Assembly: GCF_003369915.1 (NCBI RefSeq)
Contig: NC_046675.1
Coordinates: 5,208,001-5,272,000 of the forward strand
Origin: Drosophila miranda
Lineage: Eukaryota; Arthropoda; Insecta; Diptera; Drosophilidae
DNA length: 64,000 nucleotides
Direction: 5' to 3'
Positions 36,649-47,726 of the stretch are shown one piece after another. Position numbers and translations under genes: made by a program. The notes beneath the pieces were generated by a model. That model ran no database searches. It saw only the letters and a program-made list of their open reading frames with translations, and had not been told where the DNA came from. Within the stretch, counting starts at the first letter, position 1. Each line of letters starts with the position of its first letter.

Positions 36649-39018
36649 TCATTTGACGGGCATCGGGGGTAGCAGATTTTGGGCCACATTCGACAGTTGC
36701 CTCAGATGATTCGCCTGGACATACTGAAAGGCCGAGGAGCGCTCCAAGTGCTGCGACAGATAGAACTCGCCCAGAGAGTAGAAGCGACGTTGATCGAAGG
36801 GCTGGAAGGGAAAGCCGTGAAACCGCTGTCCACCCACATAACTCTTTGAAGCTGCCGGGGGATAAATGGGTATTCCATGAGGGGGGCGTGGCAATGGACC
36901 ATACGTCGTGGTAGTAGCTGGGCCGTGCGCCGACGACTGTTGTAATTGTGGGTGCTCCGGTAGGGGGTGTGGATGCTGCTGCTGCTGCTGTTGGGCCTTA
37001 AAGAAGTCAAGGTTCTTGAGATTCTCCAGCATCTGGTGGGAAGCTTGATGTTTCTTAAGGTAGGCATGGCTATCAGGAGGAAGATAATAAAGGCCATATA
37101 GCAATTGGTTTACCGATACTATACTGATCTTTTCGTTTAGAGATTGGTGTAGACTGAAGTATCTTACCGTCGGAAGGTCTTGCCGCACAGATGACACGGA
37201 TAGATGCCATCACTAGCTTCATCGTGGACTCTGTCTGCCTCCTGGTTGGGGTCGGTCGATTCGCTCAGGGTGCCCTGTCGCTTCTTTCCAGCCGTAGCCG
37301 CAGCCGTAGCCGCGTCCGCTTTGGGCTTATGCCAGCGTCTGTGGGATGCTAGATTGGCTGGGCAATTAAAGACCTGCCAAGGAGAGATTAGTATCTGAAA
37401 GATCTACCTCAGAGCAGGACTGACTAACCTTCTCGCATTCGGAGCACTTGTACTCGATGTGGACGATGCGGGGACAGCGGTGCTGGGCCAGCATGAAGGC
37501 ATCGTCGTAGATGGTGCGACAAAGCTGGCACAAGTAGTCGCCAATCTTATTATCGATGCTGGCGAGGATGGCCTTGGCCTCCTCGGTGATTTCCACCACA
37601 TTGAAAGCCGGATCAATGTCACCTTTGCGCACGACCAGCTCCTCATCGTCGCGCAGCTTGCGTATGATGGTGCCGGACACGGGACTTATGGTCTCCTCAT
37701 CAATGGCCGTGTGCTTGCGTAGCTTGGCCCGCTTCCGTTCGGTCTTGTGTGTCCGCATGGGGGGAGCTGGTGCTGCCGGGGGAAGGGATGCCATCAGTGG
37801 CGATGTCTGGTGCTCGGCCCCAGCTCCAACGCAACTCAGATCCGTGTAGGTTTTCTCGATGAGCAGCTCTTCTCGGGCTGCGGCTAGCTCCTCTTTGGCT
37901 GCCTCCATCTCTGGCTGCTGAAAGTCCCTTTCAAACAATCGGGCCAAGCCATCCACGGCTTGATTGTGCAGCTCCTCGTCCTCGTACAGGACTTCATTAC
38001 GTTTCAGGGCCTTGGGGTCGAGAAGTTCGGCCTGCAGTCTCAAGGCGGGGCTCTGCAGGTCCACAGTCTCATCATCGTCACTGCCCAGGACATCGACAAA
38101 GACCTCCTCCTCATCATCGTCGTCATCGTCAGCTTTAGCGCTGCCCGCCACACGGGCATCCGCCTCGACCTCAAGTTCTTGGGTCTCATCGCTGACTTGA
38201 ACCTGGACCGTCTCATCATCACCGTCGTTGACTTCCTCCGTGTCCGTGGCATCCTCATTGTAGTCATGGGAACTGACAACTGTTTCATCCTCGTCCTCGG
38301 TCAACACGATGGTCTCATCATCCACATAGATGGGCGAGCTGGCAACGAGAACGGGAAGGGGGCGAGGCACGCTCGATTGACTTGCCGGAATTTGCTCAAA
38401 GTTATTTTTTGTCTCGTGAAAATTACTTTTATTAAAGGACAACGACGCCCCCTCAAAGCCGCGCATGCCATAGCAGTTGTCCCCCTGATGAGGCGGCTGC
38501 TGATGCGTCTGCTGCTGCTGCTGCTGATGATGATGGTGATGGTGGAGATGATGAAAGTAGCTAGTGGCTGGCTGCATCCCGAGTATAGCATGAGAGGCTG
38601 TTGCTGTTGCAGACAGCGCCGCAGCTGGAGCTGGGGCCGGAGCTGGTGCTGGTGCTGGGGCTGGTGTGTTCACCATGTGCGGCCGCCACAGATAATTCTC
38701 CTCGGACATTAATCTCTGGCGCTTGCGGGGCGGCGAGGGCGTCGATGGCGGTGTAATTGGCACAATGCTGGCCGCTGCACGCAGCGACAGATCCAGTGGC
38801 GACAGCAACGAAATCGCCGGACGATGTTGACTAAATTGCGGAAATGTCTCGTTGATTGCTGGTAATGCCCGGGACTGGGACTCGCCGTAATGGTTCGGGT
38901 GGCCGGGATGCAGTGGCTGGGCCTGAAGCTGGTGCTGCTGCTGCTGCTGGTGCTGGCTTAGATGTGGATGTGACAGAGACTGCAGAGGGGGATGGGACAG
39001 TGGATTCATGTTCATCAT
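36649..39018 (-). CDS. nerfin-2: Nerfin/INSM1-type zinc-finger factor, probably nerfin-2
   Basis: Nuclear zinc-finger protein of the insulinoma-associated/nerfin family, which acts in neural precursors and nascent neurons. Exons 39018-37429, 37373-37168 and 37069-36649 total 2,217 nt (738 residues), with GT-AG introns. The N-terminus is Gln/His/Pro-rich, with a PLDLS motif at residues 74-78 (the CtBP-binding consensus), a run of alternating Ala-Pro near 120-135 and a His/Gln run. A long acidic middle follows (DDDDDDEEEVFVDVLG, DDETV repeats). Three fingers lie at the C-terminal side: CQLCRTIYDDAFMLAQHRC (atypical), YKCSECEKVFNCPANLASH (the family signature, interrupted by intron 1) and YPCHLCGKTFRRHAYLKKH (interrupted by intron 2). 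The protein ends LLPPMPVK. The choice of nerfin-2 over nerfin-1 rests on its neighbours (Fmr1, miR-34 cluster, Npc2 trio), as recalled for 3R 85F. A GC-rich region at 40.4-41.0 kb and a possible 5'UTR intron (donor near 40522, acceptor near 39134) may mark its promoter. Confidence 0.88.
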
Positions 39019-42000
39019 TTTTCCTCGCTATCTTGGTTTTTCTATTATTTTCCAGAGTAAAACACTTGAGATTTCATTTAATGTTTCCGTTTTGCCTTTT
39101 CCATGGATAATATAATGTTGCTTGCTTGATTTAACTGGAAAAAGGGATAATTATATTCAAGTTTGTTCTGATTTATATTAGAAAAGGTTCTCGCTAAATG
39201 GTTGTTATTATTATGCTTATTTTTGGGTTGGAACAATGGCCATACAATGCCTCTAGAAGATGTACTTTAGATCGAAAAGGCGCCTAAAAAAGAGGCTCTT
39301 TTGGATGCCTCCTATGATGTACAAATATGCATATATTTATTGATATTAAAAGTAAATAATATTTAAAATTAATTTAGTTAGCTTCTAAACAGAATCGGAC
39401 TGTAAGTGGACATGAAATATTCTTAAAATATCAGATCAAATTTATTAAAACTTTTTAACTTGGGCTTTGCCAACTTTAAAATATGGAATAAATGGAACAG
39501 GGGCTTAGATGGGCTTATTAAATAAAAAAATATATCAAAAAAAATAATAAAAAAGTCCTCCGCTATCCTATTATAGTCGTTTCGAATTATATTGTGTCTT
39601 CTGCTTAAGTAGAAATTGCTTTCCTATTTCTAAACTTTTTTAGAAAATTATTCCTGGTTGGATGACAGGTTTATGATTTTATTTTTGTATGAAATTATTG
39701 GTGAAAGAAATCCTAGCTGGTAGATTTGAGGAGGATTGATATATTTGAAGATCATATCGAAAAGTTCAACGGTTTCATAGCATATAGTTTGTGTTTATGT
39801 TTATATGATAGAAATTTAACACAGAACATTTTATGGCAGTATTAATATAAAATACTAAGAAAGTCTTTGCAGTAATTACATTAAAAACAGTTATCACTTT
39901 TATTAGACACCAACAGTTTAACAAATTTCCTGCCCAAGAGATATATTTAAGGAAGGAGGTACCTACGTAGATGAACGCCTGAGAAATCTTTCCATAGAAG
40001 ATCTCTCACTCTACTTCCTTTTTGATAGACTAAACTAATTCCAATAATCTAAGTGTTTCCATATCATAAAAGGCACATTTAGACCATTAAATGTTTCAGT
40101 TGTCAGTTCCAAAATTCATTTTATATAGCCTCAACACTAAGCCGGTATATCTGATAAAATTTTTATTGTTTTAACAATTTATTAATTTTATTTATTTTGT
40201 AATTCATTCACTCTTTAGTCTGCATATTAATCTTTTTTTTTAATACTTTATGTCCACTTATGATCTGAAACTATTTAAATCACTTTGGAAACTATGTATG
40301 TATGTATTTTCAAACTAACATTTTTCACTGCGGGTTCCTTGTGTTACATTTGGAATATCCTTGCGCACTTATTACCTTTCGACCTCTAACCGTAAGCTGT
40401 TCGATGAACCGTTACACGCAACTTTCTCGAGGCAAACGCTGAAACGAACTGAACGGAGGACGCTACGCCGCACCGTGTCCGTGTCCGTGTCCGTGGCTGG
40501 TTGGAGCGGTGTCGCAGTCACCTGTCGCAATTCTCTGCGCTGAAATTGGGTTTGAATGCGAAGAAGCCAATGGAAGCCGCCACCCACCACTCCTCGAGGT
40601 CAGCCACCCAGCTCACCCACTTTTGGCCTGGAGAGATGCCCATGGCCCGTGCGGCTCTCTCTCGCACACAGCTGCGGAATCCTGAGCGGCCTGCTCTGGG
40701 ATTCGCCCGCCGTTTGCATAGCTTGACAATCCCACCCTCAGGCGCCCACGCAGACGGAGGGCGCATGCGCCGACACGCCCCTGAAGGAACGTGCTGCTCT
40801 GTTGGGGCCGAGGAGGGGGCGGGGGCTGGCTGCCCAGCTGCTGGCATCTGTTGCTCTGCTCGGGCAGCGCCCATTGGCAGCATGCAGGGAAGAGCAGAGC
40901 AGAGCATTGATGGCCAAGCCATGCCACGCCTCCGAAAACCAGAAACCAGAATGGAATGTCATTCAATTGAAAATGAAGAATTTCATTGCAGTGCATTGGA
41001 GTTTTCCAAACCCCACCCCCCCACACCTACAATTGGATGGGAGGATGCGGATGAGGAGTTTATGGGGCAGGTGATTGAGCCTTTTGTTGCCTTGCTACCT
41101 GTGCTTTGTTCCTCTCTCTCTCTCTTTCTCTCTCTATCCCTCTCTCTCGTCATCGTCATCATCATCTTCATCATCATGGTCATCTTTGTTCAGACATTTT
41201 AAGAACCAAAGGATTCTTTTTGTGGTTTTGAAATTTTAATGTAGCTTCCCCGCTGCGACTGAGTTTTCCAAAATGGCGTCAGCTATGAAAAAAATCAACT
41301 TGAAGAAGTTTGTCTTAGCCAGGGCTGGAAAGTACATTGCTATTGAAGGTTAAAAACGATGCAACATATTATTATTTTTAGATCATGACATTTTAAATAA
41401 TTTTCAATAATCTGAGTAAAACCTCTCTGGGGTTTCCACCCCTTGGTCCTAAGATCTAATGTGGTCCATACCCGTGGATGTGATTCGGAATAAAATATGC
41501 TCAAATTAAGACAGATTTGAAAATATATTAAAAGTTCACAAAACGCCGGTTCATTCATTGACTTCCAACCCTGGCTTCGCGTGTTTGAAGGGAAAAAATT
41601 CCAAGCTGTAGTCTGCACGAGTACATGGTACTACGATATCTAGAAGCCTTACAATATATTATCCATGCTAAATGGCTTGGAGAATAGATATTTTTTCAAC
41701 GGTATATGCCACAGACCAGTTTTTTATTGAATATTGAAAATAATGAATACATCTAACAAAGGAGACCAAAAAGATAATCATGTGTTAAAAATATATAAAT
41801 TCTGGGTTGCCCTTTCTTACTTAAAGCTTTACTGATTCATTATAAAGTGTTACCAAAGTTCTGGTTCACTCGCTGGCTCCAATTTATTCAGCCCTTCGCA
41901 GCCCTGGCTTCGACTGCAACTGAATGCAATTAATTAGAGAAAAAACTTAATTAAATTGTTGCGTCGGGACACCAGCAACACAGCCCAGGCCCGAACACAA

Positions 42001-42778
42001 TTCCGACTAATAAACAGAACAGGAATTTAATTATGAACTTTTATATCCTGCCGCACAGCCGAAAACACAGCCTTTCCTCTTTCCCACATCACAATGGAAG
42101 GAAAAGACAGCAAAAAAAAGAGATCGGTTCATTAAGTTTTTAGCTTTGCACAGATTTTCTGGAGCAACGAGGTCAACAGGTAACACTTTGTGGCTTTTCC
42201 CTGGCCGTCGGCTAATTGCCAGTTCGTCAGGGGCTCATTAGCATAGCTGGGGCCTTTGTGAGATGCTCAACCGTTATTCCTGCCTCCTGTTCCGGACACT
42301 TGTCTAAGGAAATGTTCTTGACGAGAATGAAAAACATTTTACGCTCATTTGCATGAAGATTTCATGGGCTAATTGCCCGTGTTGTCGCCGTTGCTGTAAA
42401 CATGTTCAAGTGTCGAATTACACACGTAACAATTCAGGGCATCATCATCCCCCTGCTACCCATCGACCGCAACACGTTGCATGCCACCCCGTAGCCTCGA
42501 ACGGGGAGGGTGGGTTCGTTTGGCCTCATGGGCTGCCTGACTTGCGGTCTGCGGTGTCTGTTTACATAGCGAGGGTTGGGTAATGGGCTCTTAATTAGGC
42601 TCATATGATGATGATCTTTGGCAACGGATTTGCGATATGTTTGCTCAACGGATTTACAAGTGAAGTAAGTGCAGATAATATCCTAGTTGTGCACCATCGA
42701 TCGAATGTGATTAATAAACGAAAGACTTTTCATTAAAATTAAATGGGCTTGATAATATTACATTAGTTCTTTGATTTC
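39019..42778. other. Upstream region of the nerfin gene
   Basis: AT-rich at 39.1-40.3 kb (possibly a 5'UTR intron on the minus strand, from a CAG/GTGACT donor near 40522 to a TTCCAG acceptor near 39134). It is GC-rich at 40.45-41.05 kb, with (CT)n at 41113-41150 and (CAT)n near 41155-41180, and AT-rich again further on. The GC-rich block gives long but low-complexity reading frames on both strands, which I do not accept as genes. It is a plausible promoter and first exon for the nerfin gene. Confidence 0.4.
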
Positions 42779-43291
42779 TCAGCGATCGAATCCCAAGTTG
42801 GCTTCGAGATAGCTTGTAAAATCCATTAGGTATAGGTATATGTATAGGTATAGGTATAGGTAGTTTATTCAACATTTGGTCATTCAGCACCATTCTATTT
42901 ATGATGATGTCATCCTGCAAAAGGAATACGAATATTAATATTAAACTTAAACAATTTCTCACGATTCGCTACATACATTAAAAGGACAGCTGTGGTTAAA
43001 GTTGCTGAAGTTTCGTATAGCATCGTGCACCAAGTAGAAAAACGGGAAGCGCTTCGGGTTTTTGAAGAAGCCGCAGACATCCACTGTGACATTTTATAGG
43101 AAGGGCCGATAGCCATTAAACCATCGGAACGTAGTCACCTGAAACTGACACTCGAGGCCTGTTAACTTTAATTTGCATGACCAATTCATATACGGAGACA
43201 TACCTTTACTCTGTTCATGGGCAACTATTTCGGTTGTACATGCATATTGAGCCCCACAATGCCTCGACCCAGAAGCTTAAGTTCACATTTC
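42779..43291 (-). pseudogene. Decayed, chimeric DUF1091 copy (array copy A)
   Basis: Remnant of a three-exon DUF1091 gene. Only the last 88 nt of exon 1 (43291-43204) remain, with an in-frame TAG (CCGAAATAGTTG). Exon 2 (43138-42977) has the usual 162 nt but reads TATAAA where the paralogues have TATACA, giving a TAA stop. Exon 3 (42914-42779) has lost about 50 nt of coding sequence after FYKL, is frameshifted, and carries an expanded CCTATA-type hexamer (PIPIPIHIPIP where paralogues have PVP or PLP). The 5' part of exon 1 is replaced at about 43291 by sequence matching the 3' flank of array copy C, so the copy looks like the product of unequal exchange. It is the last member of the array in the transcript direction. 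Confidence 0.88.
42827..42863 (-). repeat. Hexanucleotide expansion within decayed DUF1091 exon
   Basis: GGTATA-type units (with a GTATAT variant) are repeated about six times on the plus strand. Intact paralogues have a single unit at this coding position. Confidence 0.85.
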
Positions 43292-43359
43292 TACTTAGCC
43301 CCTATAACATGACCTATAGAGGATTAAAAGGATAAAATTATTTTTTGTTCTTAGATCTC

Positions 43360-44039
43360 TCAACGATCGTATCCCAAGTTGACTTCGAAAAAGAACTCGA
43401 TTTCGACGCGCCAGATGCCTTCGGTAGCTATAACAATCAATAGCTTGTAGAATCCATTGGGTAAAGGTAGTTTATTCAACATTTGGTCATTCAGCACCAT
43501 TCTATTTATGATGATATCGTGCTGCACGTGGAATAAGGAATGAAATGTTAAAGTAAACTGGGTGCAAACGATTCCCCAGTTACTTACATTGTAGGGGCAG
43601 CTGTGGTTAAAGTTGCTGAAGTTTCGTAAAGGATCGTGCAGTATGTTGAAGAACGGAAAGCGTTTCTTGTGCTTGAAGAAGTCACAGATATCCACGCTGA
43701 TATTGTAAAAACTGGGCCGATAACCATTGAATCGTCGGAACGTAGACACCTGAAACTGAAACTCGAGGCCTGTCAACTTCCTCAATTCTCATGACCAACT
43801 TACATACGGGCACATACTTTTACTCTTTTGAATGGCAACTGTTTCCCGTGTAAATGCATATTGAGTGCCACAATGCCTCGACCTAGAATTTTGAGCTCGC
43901 ATTTCGCGAACTCGCAATAAGATTTCTCGTAGCACTTGCACCTGATATTTTTGAACTTAAAAAGACCATCCGAGCAGTCGAGGATCAGGATCAAAGCAAC
44001 AAATGTCAACACTCGGATCGGAACGCTTGGGAACCTCAT
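43360..44039 (-). CDS. DUF1091 (DM8) secreted protein, array copy B
   Basis: Exons 44039-43818 (222 nt), 43749-43588 (162) and 43521-43360 (162) give 183 residues. The start MRFPSVPIRV opens a signal peptide (hydrophobic VLTFVALILIL, then DCSDGLF). The mature protein has CKCYEKSYCEFAKCELK, GRGIVALNMH, FRRFNGYRPSFYNISVDICDF, FNHSCPYN and a C-terminal EVNLGYDR. Cysteines and two N-glycosylation sequons are shared with all array members. The nearest relative is copy C: I count 10 amino-acid differences. It is small, secreted and of unknown ligand. DUF1091 includes CheB-like proteins that have been related to the GM2-activator lipid-binding fold. Transcribed toward pseudogene A. Confidence 0.9.
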
Positions 44040-44738
44040 CGTTGAGGCCCCAGTCTGGAAATGGACGACATCATCATTATAATCGGAGCTGAACTATTTT
44101 CCAATTTACCAGCTACTAATTTACTTACCACACTATTTACATTTTAGCATTTCGATATCAATACCCTTCAAAAAAAGAACGACGATAATGTCATCATCAT
44201 TATCGGAGCTTGACTTGTTTCAACACCCTTAAAGAGGGTATTATTCATTCTGTCGAATGACGTTCACATTTTTAGATATATGTCTAAAATTTTACTACTA
44301 AAAATAGATAAATAAATTCTTGGGTTGTTACTAAATAACCGAAAAGACTTATGACAATGGTCCAAATAGCAGAATGATCAGATATTAAATGTGATGAATT
44401 TTTAAAGGCTATTTCCAGCTGCTAATACAAATTTTTCCATTAATAATCGATCAAGCTCTAATCTACAAAGAAAAATATAATACTCCCCATTTTACGTATG
44501 AGTAGTTTAGTAAATAGTTTATTTATCAGAGATTCATTAAATTCTGATCAGATAATGACGGTACATTTTGAGCATAAATATATAAATAAGTACCGATTAT
44601 ACCTGAATATATCACATATACATTTTCCCGATGTTCAATATTTCAACAATAGTCTATAAACACACCTTCACACTTAGCCCCTATAACATGATCTATAGAG
44701 GATAAAAAGGATAATATTACTTTTTGTTCTTTGATCTC

Positions 44739-45418
44739 TCAGCGATCGTATCCCAAGTTGACTTCGAAAAAGAACTCGATTTCGCCGCGCCAGATGCCTT
44801 CGGTAGCTATAACAATCAATAGCTTGTAGAATCCATTAGGAACAGGTAGTTTATTCAACATTTGGTCATTCAGCACCATTCTATTTATGATGATATCGTG
44901 CTGCACGGGGAATAAGGAATGAAATGTTAAAGTAAACTGGGTGCAAACGATTCCCCAGTTACTTACATTGTAGGGGCAGCTATGGTTAAAGTTGCTGAAG
45001 ATTCGTAAAGGATCGTGCAGTATGTTGAAGAACGGAAAGCGTTTCTTGTGCTTGAAGAAGTCACAGATATCTACGCTCATATTGTAAAAACTGGGCCGAT
45101 AACCATTGAATCGTCGGAACGTAGTCACCTGAAACTGAAACTCGAGGCCTGTCAACATCCTTAATTCTCATGACCAACTTACATACGGGCACATACTTTT
45201 ACTCTTTTGAATGGCAACTGTTTCCCGTGTAAATGCATATTGAGTGCCACAATGCCTCGACCTAGAATTTTGAGCTCGCATTTCGCGAACTCGCAATACG
45301 ATTTCTCGTAGCACTTGCACTTGATATTTTTGAACTTAAAAAGACCATCCGAGCAGTCGAGGATCAGGATCATAGCAACAAATCTCAACACTCGGATCGG
45401 AATGCTTGGGACCCTCAT
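44739..45418 (-). CDS. DUF1091 (DM8) secreted protein, array copy C
   Basis: Exons 45418-45197, 45128-44967 and 44900-44739 (222/162/162 nt, 183 residues). The start at 45418 (MRVPSIPIRV) is preferred to the in-frame ATG at 45532. The paralogues start here, the signal peptide follows directly, and the upstream extension is Asp/Asn-rich spacer sequence. The motifs match copy B. Exon 2 ends with the same CPYN. Substitutions relative to B are spread through the protein, and both frames are open, so both copies look functional. The spacer above it carries a DINE-1-like fragment. Confidence 0.9.
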
Positions 45419-45552
45419 TGTTGAGGCCCAATTCTGTATATGGACGACGACATTATCATCATTATTGTCATCATCGGAGCTTGACTTGTTTTTATACCCT
45501 TGAACAGGGTCTAAAGGTCGAATGACGTTCACATTTGTTGATATATTCCTAC

Positions 45553-45720
45553 ATTTGTATACCAGATACTCAAAAAGAGTATAGGGGTATATTAGATAAG
45601 TGGGGAAAATGGATGTGTGTCACGGCCAGAAGCTCTTCCGACCCCATAAAGTATATATATTCTTGATCAGCATTAATAGCCGAGTCGATTGAGTCATGTT
45701 TGTCTGTCCGTAAGAGCCGT
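45553..45720 (+). mobile_element. DINE-1-like (Helentron) fragment
   Basis: Spacer between array copies C and D. Contains AAAGAGTATAGGGGTATATT, then TTCCGACCCCATAAAGTATA, TTGATCAGCATTAATAGCC, GAGTCGATTGAG and TGTCTGTCCG, the block typical of Drosophila DINE-1/INE-1 (also called mini-me). Non-autonomous and old. Confidence 0.7.
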
Positions 45721-46220
45721 TGCTCTAGCTCTTATATATTTTATTTTATTATATATCTTATATTTTGTATCCAGACTTATGAAATAGGTCCAAGTGACAG
45801 AATGATCTTGGAATATCGAAAGTATGTACAATTCGCTGCCTGTTTTTTTGTCCAGAAGATAAATTCGAATCATCTTTTGAAGGGTATTTCCAGCTGTTAA
45901 TATGGATTTTTCAATAAATAATCTATCAATCTCTAATTTACAAACAAAAATATAATACTCCCCATTTTACGTATGAGTGGTTTAGTAAATATGTAGTTTA
46001 TTTATCAGAAAAGAACACTGTAAAGGCATCAGTGCCTCATTAAATTCTGATCAGATAATGATGGTACATTTTGAGCACTAATATGATGTCATGAAATAGT
46101 TTTCCCAATGTTAAATGTTTCACCATTAGCTCATAAGCACACCTTACACCTATCCTACATCAGGATCTCCTCTATCAAAAAGGATTTTCTTAATGATTTT
46201 GCCTATTGTTGTTTGATATC

Positions 46221-46938
46221 TCAGCGATCGTATCCCAAGTTGATTTCTACATACGCCTCGACTTCGCCGCGCCAAATTCCTTTGGTAGCTACAGCAACCA
46301 ATAGCTTGTAGAATCCATTAGGAACAGGTATCCTGCTAATCATTTCATCGTTAAGCACCATTCTATCAATAATGATATCATCCTGCACAGGGGATTTAAA
46401 AATGAGCCTTAAAGTTAAGTAATTTCATACGATTTCTCCACATACATTGTAGGGACAGCTGTGGTTAAAGTTGCTGAAGTTTCGTATAGCATCGTGCACC
46501 ATTTTGAAGTACGGGAAGCGCTTCGGGTTCTTTAAGAAGCCGCAGACATCCACTGTGACATTGTATAAGAAGGGCCGATATCCACTAAATTGTCGGAACA
46601 TGGTCAATATTGCCTAACAGGGTAACACAGCACCGAGAAAGAAAGGATAATCTCTCGAAAGTTCAAGATTGGGAGTTACTTCAATTTGCAGGACTAGCCC
46701 ACACACAAGGACGTACCTTAACGTTGGTGATGGGCAGCTGTTTCGCTTGTACATGCATATTGAGCCCCACAATGCCACGACCCAGAACCTTAAGTTCACA
46801 TTTCTTGAACTCGCAATAAGATTTCTCGTAGCACTTGCACTTGATATTTTTGTACTTGAAGAGACCGTCCGACCCGTGCAGGATCAGGATCATAGCAACA
46901 AATGTCGACACTCGGATCGGAATGCTTGGGACCTTCAT
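46221..46938 (-). CDS. DUF1091 (DM8) secreted protein, array copy D
   Basis: Exons 46938-46717 (222 nt), 46613-46446 (168) and 46382-46221 (162) give 183 residues. The start is MKVPSIPIRVSTFVAMIL. Exon 1 and exon 3 closely match copy E (CEFKKCELKVLGRGIVGLNMHVQAKQLP is shared except after LP; both end EVEAY.E.NLGYDR). The exon 2 acceptor differs. The TTTCAG/GTG site used by B, C and E is absent, and the best remaining site is GTTAG at 46614, adding two residues (AILTMFRQF instead of VTTFRRF). This keeps the frame, but splicing here is less certain than in the other copies. Confidence 0.82.
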
Positions 46939-47092
46939 CGTTGAGACACAGCTATGGAAATGGACGACATCACCATTATAATCGGAGCTTGACTATTCGC
47001 TAAAAAAAAAAACATTTAATCATTTCGATTTAAATACCCAAAAATAGATTCAGTTACCAAAAATAAGTGGTTGAGCAAAAATCATTTATCAT

Positions 47093-47290
47093 TTATACCC
47101 GATACCCAAAAATATTATAGGGGTATGTTAGATTTGTGGTGACAGTGGATGTGTGCAACATCCAGAAGGAAGAGTTTCCGACCCCATATAGTATTAATAC
47201 CTATTCCTCATCAGCATCAATAACCGAGTCGATAAACCCTGTCTGTCCGTCTGTCCGTCGGTCGGTATATCCGTCCATCCGTCCTGATGA
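47093..47290 (+). mobile_element. DINE-1-like (Helentron) fragment
   Basis: Spacer between copies D and E. Same order of blocks: TATAGGGGTATGTTAGA, TTTCCGACCCCATA, CATCAGCATCAATAACCGAG, then repeated TCTGTCCGTC. Diverged from the copy at 45.6 kb by point changes. Confidence 0.7.
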
Positions 47291-47726
47291 CTGCGACTCA
47301 CAGCGTTTCTCTTTGTTTTGCCTTTGTGCTTAATAGTGTACATATTTATGAATGTTTTTGAATATTTCAGACAGATTTAGCTAAAATTGTAAAATTAAGG
47401 TCCTGTAAGGATATAAACCTTTTAGATAATTAATTACATAATGTTTTGAAAGGGTATTCCATGTCTGTAATATCTGTAAATTCAATATCTGCCATTTAAC
47501 GCCTGAGCAATTTAGTAAATAGTCCCAAATCCGCCCCAAACGCTTTTAAAATTAACTTGTATGGAATATTTATTCGAAATCAAAACTGGAAAGGATCGGA
47601 AGCTCATTAAATATTGATCAGCAAATGACGCATAGTCCATAAACACACCTTACACCTATCCTACATTCAGACCTCCTCTATCAAAAAGGATTTTCTTAAT
47701 GATTTTGCCGTTTGTTGTTTGATATC

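Noticed and set aside
37960-38712. Plus-strand 250-residue frame opposite the nerfin gene
   Set aside because: Shadow of the acidic and His/Gln repeats of the real minus-strand exon.
40501-41202. 233-residue plus-strand frame near the nerfin upstream region
   Set aside because: GC-rich composition with a Ser/Leu tail from CT repeats, competing frames on the other strand, no domain.
45418-45532. In-frame upstream ATG extending array copy C by 38 residues
   Set aside because: The extension is Asp/Asn-rich spacer sequence. The paralogues and signal peptide place the start at 45418.
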